DNA from: Sulfurimonas sp.
GTDB taxonomy: Bacteria; Campylobacterota; Campylobacteria; Campylobacterales; Sulfurimonadaceae
Length of the DNA stretch: 64,000 nt
NCBI RefSeq assembly: GCF_026196735.1
Contig: NZ_JAPHUF010000002.1
Coordinates: 248,001 to 312,000 of the forward strand
Direction of reading: 5' to 3'
Under the pieces are notes generated by a model, which saw only the letters and a program-made list of their open reading frames with translations, did no database searches and had not been told where the DNA came from. Below, piece by piece: positions 44,500 to 52,716 of the stretch. Position numbers and translations under genes: made by a program. Every line of letters begins with the position of its first letter. Positions within the stretch are counted from its first letter, which is position 1.

Positions 44500-46227
44500 C
44501 TATACATGTAGTTTATGATGAAAATATTTTTCTACATCAAAGTATGTTTCACCGGTTTGACTTTTAAAAGTAAGCGAACTTCTGTTTAGTTTACTTATAT
44601 GATCAATTCCAATAACTGCCAATACTACCTTCATACTCTTAATAAGATTATTGTGGTAGTTTCCTATCTCTTTACCTTCTTTGATAACTAAGTATGAAGC
44701 TCTTTTCTTTTCATCTTGCGTAGCCATTCCAACCGGACATACATGTGAGCCAAAACCAGAGCACATTCTCGCACGAATACACCCGCCACTCATCATAAAT
44801 CCTCTAGCAATGCCAACAGCGTCAGCTCCCATTGCCATTGTTATTATGGCATCATCAGGCGTCAAGATCTTTCCGCTTGCTATAATCTTTACATCATCCC
44901 TGAGGTTGTATTTACGAAGAAGGGTGTCAAGAACAAAAAGTGCATTATTTGTTGTGAGTCCAACAGATTCCATGAGCTCTAACGGCGCAGTAGCACTTCC
45001 TCCCTCTCCACTATCAATAGTTATATAATCAGGTATATTTCTTCCTGCTGATTTTCGTCCTGCTATTTCTCTAACTATTTCTTCTACGGCAGTAGAATCT
45101 GAGATAACTATTTTAAAACCTACCGGCTTTTTAGAGATCTTTTGTAGCTTTTCAACAAAATCAAGAAGATGAGCAGTTGTATCCGCATAAGGAAATCTAT
45201 TTGGTGAAAAAATATCTTTACCTTCTTCTACGCCTCTATAGTAAGCTATATCTGCAGTAACTTTTGCCGCAGCCAATTTTCCGCCTGTTTGTTTCGCACC
45301 CTGTGCAATTTTTATTTCTGTCATACGGCAAAATTTCATTAACTTTTCATATCTTAACTCATCAAACTTTCCATTTTCATCACGAACACCATAAAGCCCT
45401 GAGCTCATTTGAAAAATCATATTTGGAATATCTGAAGGAATTTCTTTTGGGAAAGCTTCCAGCGGGGCGTTCCAGTTTACACGAAAGAGAACATGTGAAG
45501 TGGTGTCATAGATATAAGTATTTTGAGTTTTTTTATTCAAGAGTATAGTTCTGTACCACTTAATAGCTATTTTACCGTTGAAAAGTAATTTGCCAACTTT
45601 ATATGCAAATTCAGAGAATGCTGTACTTTTAACTACCTCTAGGTAATCACAATTTTTAAGATCAGGCTTGTGAGTAAAAAGATGATTTGATGTAAGTCCG
45701 CCTTCACCGGTGTTAATCGTTAATTGTGTTCTTGCGCCTGCAATAGAAAATGCACGGATTGCCTCAGGAGAAAGTGCGCCATCACTCATGGCAGAGCGTA
45801 TAATAGGCGTATGAGATACAAAAGGAATTTCTCTATTTTTTCCAAAAACAACTGAAGTATCATCGCTGACTTCATCTTCATTCAATACATTGTTAGCATG
45901 TTTTAAAACAAATCTTGATCCTGAAAATGGTTGCGCAACTGAAAATGATTTATAGTTTGGAATATCTTTAGCAGCTTTATAAACCCAGTCTACTTTATCT
46001 TTTGAGTCATAAAATGTCTCTTCTGCAAAATATTGACGAAGAGGTTCCCTAAGTGCTTCAAAAACATATCTAAAACGACCAATGACAGGGTAGTTTATAA
46101 GTAAAGCATGTTTTCTTTGAACAAATTTATCATAAACAAATAACATTACAAGGTATACAATACCCGCTAGTAAAAAAAACTCGATAAAATCTATAAAAAA
46201 TCCCCATATCGCATGTATTATATCCAT
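44500..46227 (-). CDS. FMN-binding glutamate synthase-like membrane protein
   Basis: A 575-residue protein with an N-terminal membrane helix (about residues 8-30: IDFIEFFLLAGIVYLVMLFVY). A GltB-type synthase domain follows: INTGEGGLTSNH, KIAQGAKQTGGKLAAAKV, IDSGEGGSATAPLELM and ALGADAVGIARGFMMSGGC. The C-terminal cysteines in GGCIRARMC and HVCPVGMATQ match the 3Fe-4S region. There is no amidotransferase domain and no GltD-like domain, so it must receive nitrogen and electrons from elsewhere or do different chemistry. It overlaps hisS by one base. The physiological role is unknown. Confidence 0.87.
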   Translation of the reverse strand: MDIIHAIWGFFIDFIEFFLLAGIVYLVMLFVYDKFVQRKHALLINYPVIGRFRYVFEALREPLRQYFAEETFYDSKDKVDWVYKAAKDIPNYKSFSVAQPFSGSRFVLKHANNVLNEDEVSDDTSVVFGKNREIPFVSHTPIIRSAMSDGALSPEAIRAFSIAGARTQLTINTGEGGLTSNHLFTHKPDLKNCDYLEVVKSTAFSEFAYKVGKLLFNGKIAIKWYRTILLNKKTQNTYIYDTTSHVLFRVNWNAPLEAFPKEIPSDIPNMIFQMSSGLYGVRDENGKFDELRYEKLMKFCRMTEIKIAQGAKQTGGKLAAAKVTADIAYYRGVEEGKDIFSPNRFPYADTTAHLLDFVEKLQKISKKPVGFKIVISDSTAVEEIVREIAGRKSAGRNIPDYITIDSGEGGSATAPLELMESVGLTTNNALFVLDTLLRKYNLRDDVKIIASGKILTPDDAIITMAMGADAVGIARGFMMSGGCIRARMCSGFGSHVCPVGMATQDEKKRASYLVIKEGKEIGNYHNNLIKSMKVVLAVIGIDHISKLNRSSLTFKSQTGETYFDVEKYFHHKLHV

Positions 46228-47438
46228 TAAAAATCCTCCAAAGATATTGTTTCTTCTGTTTTATTTTCTAAATCTTTTACCCATATGGTAGCATCTTTTA
46301 GTTCGTTTGAACCTATCACAGCGCAATACTTAGCATTTACTTTATCGGCTGCTTTTAGATGTTTTTGTAGATTTTTTGCTTTATAGTCTATGTTTACTTT
46401 ATCGCTTTTTCTTTTTTTATGCGCAAGTTTTACAACCAAGTTTACAGCCTCTTCATCCATAGCTCCAATATAGTAACCATCTCTTGAAGCTTCTGGCATC
46501 ACGATTAGTTCCATAAGTCTCTCAATACCAATGGCAAATCCAACAGCAGGAGTAGAGCGACCATCTAAAAACTCAACAAGTCTGTCGTATCTTCCACCAC
46601 CGGCAATCGCACTCTGGCTTCCTATATCATCGCTAACAAATTCGAATGCTGTTTTTGAGTAATAATCAAGTCCGCGAACAAGGTTGGTATCTATTTCATA
46701 TTTGATGCCGTTATCCTCTAAAATCTTCTTTAAAGTATTAAAATCATCTTCGCATGCAGAACATAAATTTTGTAAAAGTTTTGGAGCATTTTCATAAAGC
46801 TCTTGGCATTTAGAGTTTTTACAATCAAGCACACGAATAGGATTTGTTTCCAGTCTTTTAACACAATCTTCACAAATATTATCTTTGCGCTCTTGTACAA
46901 ACTCAACCAGTTTATTGCGGTAATCAGGCATGCAGTTGTTATCACCAAGAGAATTTAGTTGAAGTCTATAACCGATACCTAGTTTCTTTAGTATATCACT
47001 TACCATCATTATCATAGTTGCATCTTCATATACGCTATCAACGCCGAAGCTCTCTACTCCAAATTGATGAAACTGTCTTAATCTGCCTTTTTGAGGTCTT
47101 TCATATCTAAACATAGAACCGTGATAAAAATATCTTTGTATCCCTCCGGCCTTATCAAGCTTTTTTTGTATAAATGCACGAACAACACCTGCTGTACCTT
47201 CAGGACGGAGACAAACATCGTTTTGACCTTTATCTATAAACTGATACATCTCTTTTCCGACAATATCACTAGACTCACCGACTGAGCGCTTAAAAAGAGC
47301 TGTTTCTTCCAAAAGGGGAGTCTCGATAAAATGAAAACCGTATTTTTGTGCTATATCCGTAGCAGTATTTATAAAATATGTAAATCTCTCATAGTCCTCA
47401 CTTAATATATCATTCATTCCTCTAAGTGAATTAATCAT
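46227..47438 (-). CDS. hisS: Histidyl-tRNA synthetase
   Basis: A 403-residue class II synthetase. Motif 1 lies in the N-terminal third, motif 2 reads FRYERPQKGRLRQFHQFGVE, and the histidine-specific LVRGLDYYSKTAFEFV and AGGGRYDRLVEFL follow. Motif 3 is VGFAIGIERL. A C-terminal anticodon-binding domain of about 90 residues completes it. A zinc-like four-cysteine insert (ICEDCVKR, CKNSKCQ, CSACEDD) sits in the catalytic insertion. It is the upstream gene of the hisS-FMN protein-speA-cysE-aspB run. Confidence 0.95.
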   Translation of the reverse strand: MINSLRGMNDILSEDYERFTYFINTATDIAQKYGFHFIETPLLEETALFKRSVGESSDIVGKEMYQFIDKGQNDVCLRPEGTAGVVRAFIQKKLDKAGGIQRYFYHGSMFRYERPQKGRLRQFHQFGVESFGVDSVYEDATMIMMVSDILKKLGIGYRLQLNSLGDNNCMPDYRNKLVEFVQERKDNICEDCVKRLETNPIRVLDCKNSKCQELYENAPKLLQNLCSACEDDFNTLKKILEDNGIKYEIDTNLVRGLDYYSKTAFEFVSDDIGSQSAIAGGGRYDRLVEFLDGRSTPAVGFAIGIERLMELIVMPEASRDGYYIGAMDEEAVNLVVKLAHKKRKSDKVNIDYKAKNLQKHLKAADKVNAKYCAVIGSNELKDATIWVKDLENKTEETISLEDF

Positions 47439-47656
47439 TTATGTCCTTGATTGGTTTGTATTATTATTTAGTTTATTTTATATGAAAGGATACCATTTTT
47501 TACTTATATTTGATTGACTTATGCTTGTATTTTTTGAGAAATATAGTCTAAATATTAGTTTATACAGAGCTATTAAAAGTAGATTATTTATTTTAAAACA
47601 AATTTAATAATAAAATATTATACTGAGTAACATAAAAAAATATCAAAGGATAAATT

Positions 47657-48334
47657 ATGATTAATTTACCAAACCTGCCTTTTGCTGACAATGCTCTTGA
47701 ACCTTTTATCTCAGAGGAAACTATTGGATATCACTACTATAAGCATCACGCTGCTTATGTTAACAAGTTAAATGAACTGATTAAAGGAACTGAGTTTGAT
47801 AAAATGTCACTTTCTTCAATTATTCGTGAGTCTGATGGAGCTGTTTTTAACAATGCTGCTCAGGTTTTTAATCATACCTTTTACTGGAAAAGTCTTAGCA
47901 GCACTAAGTCTGCTCCAAGCGGAAAACTTTTAAATAAAATAAATGATGATTTTGGTTCAGTCGAAGTACTAAAAGAGGAGTTTATAAAGGCAGGGAGCAC
48001 GCTTTTTGGCTCAGGTTGGGTATGGCTTGTTAGGGAGCCTAAAGGGCAACTAATGCTCAAGCAAACACAAAACGCCCACACTCCGCTTAGTTCTAACCTT
48101 GTTCCACTATTTGTCTGTGATGTATGGGAGCATGCCTATTATATTGATTATAAAAACTTACGATTAAAGTACTTAGAAGAGTTTTGGAAGCATATTAATT
48201 GGGATTTCGCCGGAGAAGCTTATGATAAAACAGATAATCATGTTTTTATTGGGACAGAAGCGTGCAATGATATTCATGACCCTTTTTGTGAGATACTTGA
48301 TGATTTACAAAACCAAGACAGAGTAACTAGCTAG
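47657..48334 (+). CDS. sodB: Iron superoxide dismutase
   Basis: A 225-residue Fe/Mn-family enzyme. Metal ligands are His26 in GYHYYKHH, His73 in FNHTFYW, Asp155 and His159 in DVWEHAYYID. The glutamine-type AAQVFNHTFYW sequence favours iron. It removes cytosolic superoxide. The C-terminus is about 20 residues longer than E. coli SodB. AAAGGA precedes the ATG. It lies on the opposite strand inside what is otherwise a continuous minus-strand cluster in relatives, so it is an insertion relative to that order. Confidence 0.95.
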   Translation: MINLPNLPFADNALEPFISEETIGYHYYKHHAAYVNKLNELIKGTEFDKMSLSSIIRESDGAVFNNAAQVFNHTFYWKSLSSTKSAPSGKLLNKINDDFGSVEVLKEEFIKAGSTLFGSGWVWLVREPKGQLMLKQTQNAHTPLSSNLVPLFVCDVWEHAYYIDYKNLRLKYLEEFWKHINWDFAGEAYDKTDNHVFIGTEACNDIHDPFCEILDDLQNQDRVTS

Positions 48335-48341
48335 ACAACAT

Positions 48342-48914
48342 TTAGTTAATATTATCTAATATCTCATTTGTTATTTCATCTATTTGTTTTGTAGCATCAA
48401 CTATTACAAGCTCCAAGTTTAGGAGCTTTGTAGCCTCTATGATAGCATCTTGAATTTTTAAAAGATACTCTACGCCTCTCAGCTCTATGCCATCTAACTC
48501 TTTTTGTGAAAGTCTGTATTCCAGTTCTTCTTTTGTAAGCTTAAGCAAAAAAACTTTCTGCGGATATACACCACCTGTTGCAAATCTATTTAAATGCACT
48601 ATAGCAGTTTCACTGATTTCATCCTGAACTAAAGCATAAGCCACACCGCTAACTACACTTCTATCGGAGATAATCATCTTGTCTAGGTTTGGTTCTATAA
48701 CTTCTTTGATATGTTCGGCTCTATCAGCTAAAAAAAGTAAAAATTCAGCTTTTTTACTTTGTGCACGAGAGCTTAGTACGATTTCTCGAATTTCTTTGCC
48801 GATGTCTGTACCACCAGGCTCTTTTGTAATTATTGCATCCGGATAACGCTTTGATATACTACTTATCTGCGTGCTTTTGCCTGCTGTATCTATTCCTTCT
48901 ATTGCAATGTACAT
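48342..48914 (-). CDS. tmk: Thymidylate kinase
   Basis: A 190-residue nucleotide kinase that phosphorylates dTMP. The P-loop is GIDTAGKST at residues 7-15, followed by TKEPGGTDIGKEIR with the conserved arginine. DRSVVSGVAYALVQ is the DRx motif. The family's lid region has RLSQKELDGIELR. It overlaps the coaD gene end by 16 bases and is the last gene of the flgA-ubiX-coaD-tmk operon. Confidence 0.94.
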   Translation of the reverse strand: MYIAIEGIDTAGKSTQISSISKRYPDAIITKEPGGTDIGKEIREIVLSSRAQSKKAEFLLFLADRAEHIKEVIEPNLDKMIISDRSVVSGVAYALVQDEISETAIVHLNRFATGGVYPQKVFLLKLTKEELEYRLSQKELDGIELRGVEYLLKIQDAIIEATKLLNLELVIVDATKQIDEITNEILDNIN

Positions 48915-49390
48915 GAAGTCATGCTCCCTATGATTTTTTGAACCTCTTTTGGAAGAAGATGCTCTGTTTTGCCATTAAATTTTAGTAGATTTCTAACAAT
49001 TGATGAGCTTATAAATGCATGTTTTAGCTTTGGCATAAGATATACGGTTTCTATTGTATCATCAAGAGAGTTGTTTAGGTATCCAAGCTGCAGTTCATAC
49101 TCAAAATCGCTCACTGCTCGTAAGCCACGGATAATTATGCTAGCGTCATGTGTCTTTGCAAGCTCAACCGTCAGGTTATCAAAACCGACAACTCTTACAT
49201 TACCCAAGTTTTTTACAGCTTCTTTGGTCATTTCTATGCGTTCATTGAGGGTAAACATAGGCTTTTTGTCATGTGAGATAGCCACCGCCACAATAACTTC
49301 ATCAAACAGTCTTAAAGCTCTCTCAATAATGTCGTAATGACCATTTGTAATAGGATCAAATGTCCCAGGATAAAGTGCAATTCTATTCAT
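48899..49390 (-). CDS. coaD: Phosphopantetheine adenylyltransferase
   Basis: Pantetheine-phosphate adenylyltransferase, the penultimate step of CoA synthesis. YPGTFDPITNGHYDIIERA is the N-terminal nucleotidyltransferase motif with the catalytic T/HxGH-type histidine. Later come VRGLRAVSDFEYELQ and ISSSIVR. I place the start at ATG 49390, whose A is shared with the ubiX stop (TAATG) and has GGGA at the right distance. The in-frame ATG at 49399 would add MGI and has no ribosome site. This gives 163 residues, the usual length. Confidence 0.94.
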   Translation of the reverse strand: MNRIALYPGTFDPITNGHYDIIERALRLFDEVIVAVAISHDKKPMFTLNERIEMTKEAVKNLGNVRVVGFDNLTVELAKTHDASIIIRGLRAVSDFEYELQLGYLNNSLDDTIETVYLMPKLKHAFISSSIVRNLLKFNGKTEHLLPKEVQKIIGSMTSCTLQ

Positions 49391-49908
49391 TATTCCCATC
49401 TTTTATATAAATTGTTTTTTATGCCAAGCAAGTCAAACCATTTGCCGATAACAAAGTTTTCCATCTCATCAAGAGTTTGTTGCTCAGAGTAGTAAGCCAT
49501 TACAGGAGGTGCAATTATCACTCCTAGTGCAGCTAGACGCTGCATATTTTCAAGGGCTATAGCAGAAAAGGGCATCTCTCTTGGAGCTAAAATAAGTTTT
49601 TTATGCTCTTTTATCATTACACTTGCACATCTTGTTACCAAGTTGTCTGAAATCCCGCATGCTATTTTTGCCAAAGTGTTCATGCTGCAAGGCGCAATTA
49701 TCATAGCATCTGTGCCGAATGAACCAGAAGCTATGCTTGCTGAAATATCTTCGTTTTCATGACATGTAACATTCATTTCTTTATCTAAAACTATCTCAGA
49801 GTTTTTTGTCATAATAAAATGTTTATCTATGTCTTTTGGAAGCAGTTTAAGTGTTTTAATACCCAAATTTACTCCGCTAGCACCACTTGTAGCTATTATC
49901 AATTTCAT
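49390..49908 (-). CDS. ubiX: UbiX-family flavin prenyltransferase
   Basis: A 172-residue flavoprotein that prenylates FMN to make the cofactor for UbiD-type decarboxylases. IATSGASGVNLGIKTLK is the FMN loop, and PCSMNTLAKIACGISDNL and LAPREMPFSAIALENMQRLAALG are the dimethylallyl-phosphate and Arg-Glu motifs. UbiD is not in the window. It overlaps flgA by 4 bases and coaD by one. In Campylobacterota this cofactor may serve quinone synthesis (futalosine route) or another decarboxylase. Confidence 0.92.
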   Translation of the reverse strand: MKLIIATSGASGVNLGIKTLKLLPKDIDKHFIMTKNSEIVLDKEMNVTCHENEDISASIASGSFGTDAMIIAPCSMNTLAKIACGISDNLVTRCASVMIKEHKKLILAPREMPFSAIALENMQRLAALGVIIAPPVMAYYSEQQTLDEMENFVIGKWFDLLGIKNNLYKRWE

Positions 49909-50774
49909 CTAATCTCCGCTCTATTTTTGCCAACAACTTTGACTTTGAGTCTTTCCCCGTTACTTTTTTCAACTCTTATTGTATCATTTACTTTACCGTC
50001 TTGAAGTGCTTTAGCACTAAAAGTAATCGCCATATTATCACTATAAATACTTACATTTATGAAAGAATTTTGTCTTATGACGCTAAGTTCTTCTACATCT
50101 CTGCGCGTTAAAATTTTGTTTTTTCTTATATTGTGCTTACTCTGCATAGAGCCTTTTTCTATATTTTGTATTGGTCTTGCTCTAAATTTATCTAGGATTA
50201 TACTCTTTTTAGAGCTATTTATAGCTGATAACTCTACATCTTTTTTAATTTTTTTTCTACTAACATATACTGAAACTACCGCATCAATATAATAATTGAA
50301 AAATATTTTTTTATTTTGTGGTGTTTTAATATTTATGATTCCATTATTTTCTAGATAGTCCTTTCTCCTAATGTTTACAGTGTATTTATCAGGCAGAGAT
50401 GTTGTATAGCTTCTCGGTTGAACTACAATACTTCTAATCTCTATTTCATCATATTCTTTTTCATAATAATTTTTTAGAGCAAGCTCTATTTTTGATGTAT
50501 CGATTGGACTTTTTAGTATGAAATTTGTATAACTGTTTTTAGATTTATAGTCTGAATAACCATGTTTTTTAAGTATTTTTAGTAAATCTTTTGTTTTGAC
50601 TCTTTTTGAATAATCACTATCGTCAATTTTAAAAAGTTTAGTGTCATTTCTTGCATCTGGAACTATGGAACTTAGATTAATTGTTTTTGAATCTACATAG
50701 TATATTTTGTTTAGTGTATTTTGAGCATTTACATTTAAAGATATTAGAATTAAAATAAAAAGTTTTATTAACAT
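49905..50774 (-). CDS. flgA: Flagellar P-ring assembly chaperone FlgA
   Basis: A periplasmic chaperone for P-ring (FlgI) assembly. The C-terminal SAF domain is recognisable: VVSVYVSRKKIKKDVELSA, then RPIQNIEKGSMQ, ILTRRDVEEL and FSAKALQDGKVNDTIRV. The start is at 50774, giving MLIKLFILILISLNVNA, a clean signal peptide with AAAGGG 6 bases upstream. Longer in-frame starts (to 50813) would put charged residues before the signal. The N-terminal half (about residues 20-110) is diverged, as in Campylobacter. It is the first gene of the flgA-ubiX-coaD-tmk operon. Confidence 0.88.
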   Translation of the reverse strand: MLIKLFILILISLNVNAQNTLNKIYYVDSKTINLSSIVPDARNDTKLFKIDDSDYSKRVKTKDLLKILKKHGYSDYKSKNSYTNFILKSPIDTSKIELALKNYYEKEYDEIEIRSIVVQPRSYTTSLPDKYTVNIRRKDYLENNGIINIKTPQNKKIFFNYYIDAVVSVYVSRKKIKKDVELSAINSSKKSIILDKFRARPIQNIEKGSMQSKHNIRKNKILTRRDVEELSVIRQNSFINVSIYSDNMAITFSAKALQDGKVNDTIRVEKSNGERLKVKVVGKNRAEIR

Positions 50775-50918
50775 TGCCATCCCTTTAAATATTTTTATCA
50801 TTTTAACATACATGTAGATAATATTAATGTCGTAGACTCAATACATTAGCATACGACACTATTATTTATTTAGGTATTTTGGTACAATGATTCATATTTC
50901 ATATATATAAATTCGGGT

Positions 50919-50948
50919 CTATGAGGCCTTGCAATAAAGGAGTCATAG
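50919..50948 (+). promoter_or_regulatory. Hairpin sequestering the putP ribosome binding site
   Basis: CTATGA at 50919-50924 pairs with TCATAG at 50943-50948, and CCTT at 50927-50930 pairs with AAGG at 50937-50940. The loop and inner stem contain the AAAGGAG ribosome site, and the outer stem ends just before the ATG at 50949. Ten pairs with a 2x2 internal loop could block initiation until melted. Confidence 0.4.
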
Positions 50949-52412
50949 ATGCAAACACCGGTTATAATATCATTTTTAATTTATATGTTAGGCATGATAG
51001 CTATTGGATTGTACTTTTATTTTAAAACAGACAATCTTAGTGATTATGTGCTAGGAGGAAGAGGGCTAGGGCCTGGAGTAACAGCCCTTAGTGCTGGAGC
51101 TTCAGACATGAGTGGTTGGCTGCTGCTTGGGCTTCCTGGCATGATGTATAGTGATGGGTTAGTTGCTAGTTGGATTGCAATTGGACTTATTATTGGCGCA
51201 TTTATAAATTGGCACTATATTGCTAAACCACTTCGTGTATATACTCATTTTCTTAATGATTCCATCACTATACCTGATTATTTTTCCAATAGATTTGAAG
51301 ATGATAAAAATATAATTCGTGTTATAACGGCAGTAGTTATATTGCTTTTTTATACACTTTACACATCTTCAGGACTTGTTGGAGGGGCAAAACTATTTGA
51401 AGCTACATTTAATTTAGATTATTCTACTGCGCTAATAGTTGGTAGTTTTATTATTGTTTCATATACATTTTTAGGCGGTTATAATGCTGTAAGTTGGACA
51501 GATTTTATTCAAGGCATACTTATGATGTTAGCCCTTGTCATAACACCTATTGTGGTTATATACGAAATCGGCGGATGGAGTGAGTCAATACGAATTATAG
51601 AACAAACCGATATAACTAAGCTCGATTTTTTAAGTGGAAGCTCCATCATTGGTGTTATCTCTTTACTCACATGGGGACTTGGATATTTTGGACAACCGCA
51701 TATACTTGTGCGATTTATGTCAATTGCAAATAAAGATGAGATGAATCGAGCAAAAACTATTGGAATGACTTGGATGACACTCTCCATTTTAGGGTCACTT
51801 TCTGTTGGATTTTTTGGATATGCATATGTAATTGCAAATGGCATTGATTTGCAAGATAGTGAAAAAATATTTATAACACTCTCCCAGCTTCTTTTTAATC
51901 CATGGATTGCAGGTTTTTTACTTGCAGCAATATTGGCTGCAATTATGAGCACTATTGATTCTCAACTTCTTGTATCATCATCTGTATTGACTAGAGATAT
52001 ATATCATGCTATATTGCACAAAAGAGCAACTAATCGTGAATTAGTATGGGTAGGTCGTTCTACTGTAATTATTATTGCACTTATTGCTTGGTATATCTCA
52101 ACCGACAGTAACTCTAGCGTGCTTAAGCTTGTATCTTACGCCTGGGCAGGTTTTGGGGCCGCATTTGGACCACTTATCATTTTGTCTTTATATAACAAAA
52201 ATATTACAAAAATAGGAGCAATTGCCGGAATGATTGTTGGTTCAATTACTGTTATTGTATATAAACAGCTCGAAGGTGGCATATTTGATATATATGAACT
52301 TCTCCCAGGTTTTATCTTTGCTTGGTTGGCAATAATAATTTTTAGTAAAGTTGGTGATGCATCTTCTTTAAAGTGTAGAGAGACTTTTAGCAAAGTACAA
52401 ACTAAGTTATAA
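50949..52412 (+). CDS. putP: Sodium/proline symporter
   Basis: A 487-residue sodium:solute symporter with about 13 hydrophobic helices. LGGRGLGPGVTALSAGASDMSGWLLLGLPG near residues 36-65 is the Na+/proline-binding signature of PutP. GLGYFGQPHILVRFMSI near residue 240 and AAILAAIMSTIDSQLLVSSS near 330-348 are further hallmarks. It imports proline coupled to sodium, as nutrient or osmoprotectant. No putA is in the window. Its ribosome site lies in a predicted hairpin. Confidence 0.93.
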   Translation: MQTPVIISFLIYMLGMIAIGLYFYFKTDNLSDYVLGGRGLGPGVTALSAGASDMSGWLLLGLPGMMYSDGLVASWIAIGLIIGAFINWHYIAKPLRVYTHFLNDSITIPDYFSNRFEDDKNIIRVITAVVILLFYTLYTSSGLVGGAKLFEATFNLDYSTALIVGSFIIVSYTFLGGYNAVSWTDFIQGILMMLALVITPIVVIYEIGGWSESIRIIEQTDITKLDFLSGSSIIGVISLLTWGLGYFGQPHILVRFMSIANKDEMNRAKTIGMTWMTLSILGSLSVGFFGYAYVIANGIDLQDSEKIFITLSQLLFNPWIAGFLLAAILAAIMSTIDSQLLVSSSVLTRDIYHAILHKRATNRELVWVGRSTVIIIALIAWYISTDSNSSVLKLVSYAWAGFGAAFGPLIILSLYNKNITKIGAIAGMIVGSITVIVYKQLEGGIFDIYELLPGFIFAWLAIIIFSKVGDASSLKCRETFSKVQTKL

Positions 52413-52487
52413 AATTAATAAAATAGGTTATTTATATTTAGAAGCAGTATGTAGAAAATATTAACATAGGTGTTAAAAAGCTATATA

Positions 52488-52571
52488 TGGTACCAGAGAG
52501 GGGATTTGAACCCCTAAGCCCGAAGGCAGCGGATTTTGAATCCGCCGTGTATACCGTTCCACCACTCTGGC
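52488..52571 (-). tRNA. tRNA-Leu (anticodon CAA)
   Basis: Read on the minus strand from 52571 to 52488. The acceptor GCCAGAG pairs with CTCTGGT (one G-U at the end), and the discriminator is followed by an encoded CCA. The anticodon arm GCGGA/TCCGC encloses the loop TTCAAAA, giving CAA. A long variable arm (TGCCTTCGGGCT) marks a class II tRNA, and the T arm is GGGGTTCAAATCCCC. It decodes UUG. Confidence 0.95.
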
Positions 52572-52653
52572 ATGAAAGAGTGAAATGATAGTGCTTTATA
52601 ACTTAAAGGTTTGTAAAATAAACAAAAAGAATATTTAGTCGATATTTAGGCAA

Positions 52654-52668
52654 TGGAACTTATATTGC
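52654..52668 (+). promoter_or_regulatory. Sigma-54 promoter of flgL
   Basis: TGGAAC at 52654-52659, five bases, then TTGC at 52665-52668 (GG-N10-GC spacing). This is a close match to the RpoN consensus. It lies 49 bases before the flgL ATG. flgL-type hook genes are RpoN-dependent in this group. Confidence 0.8.
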
Positions 52669-52716
52669 TTTATACAATATAAGAAATATAATTGAACGAG
52701 TATACGGAGGTTCATT

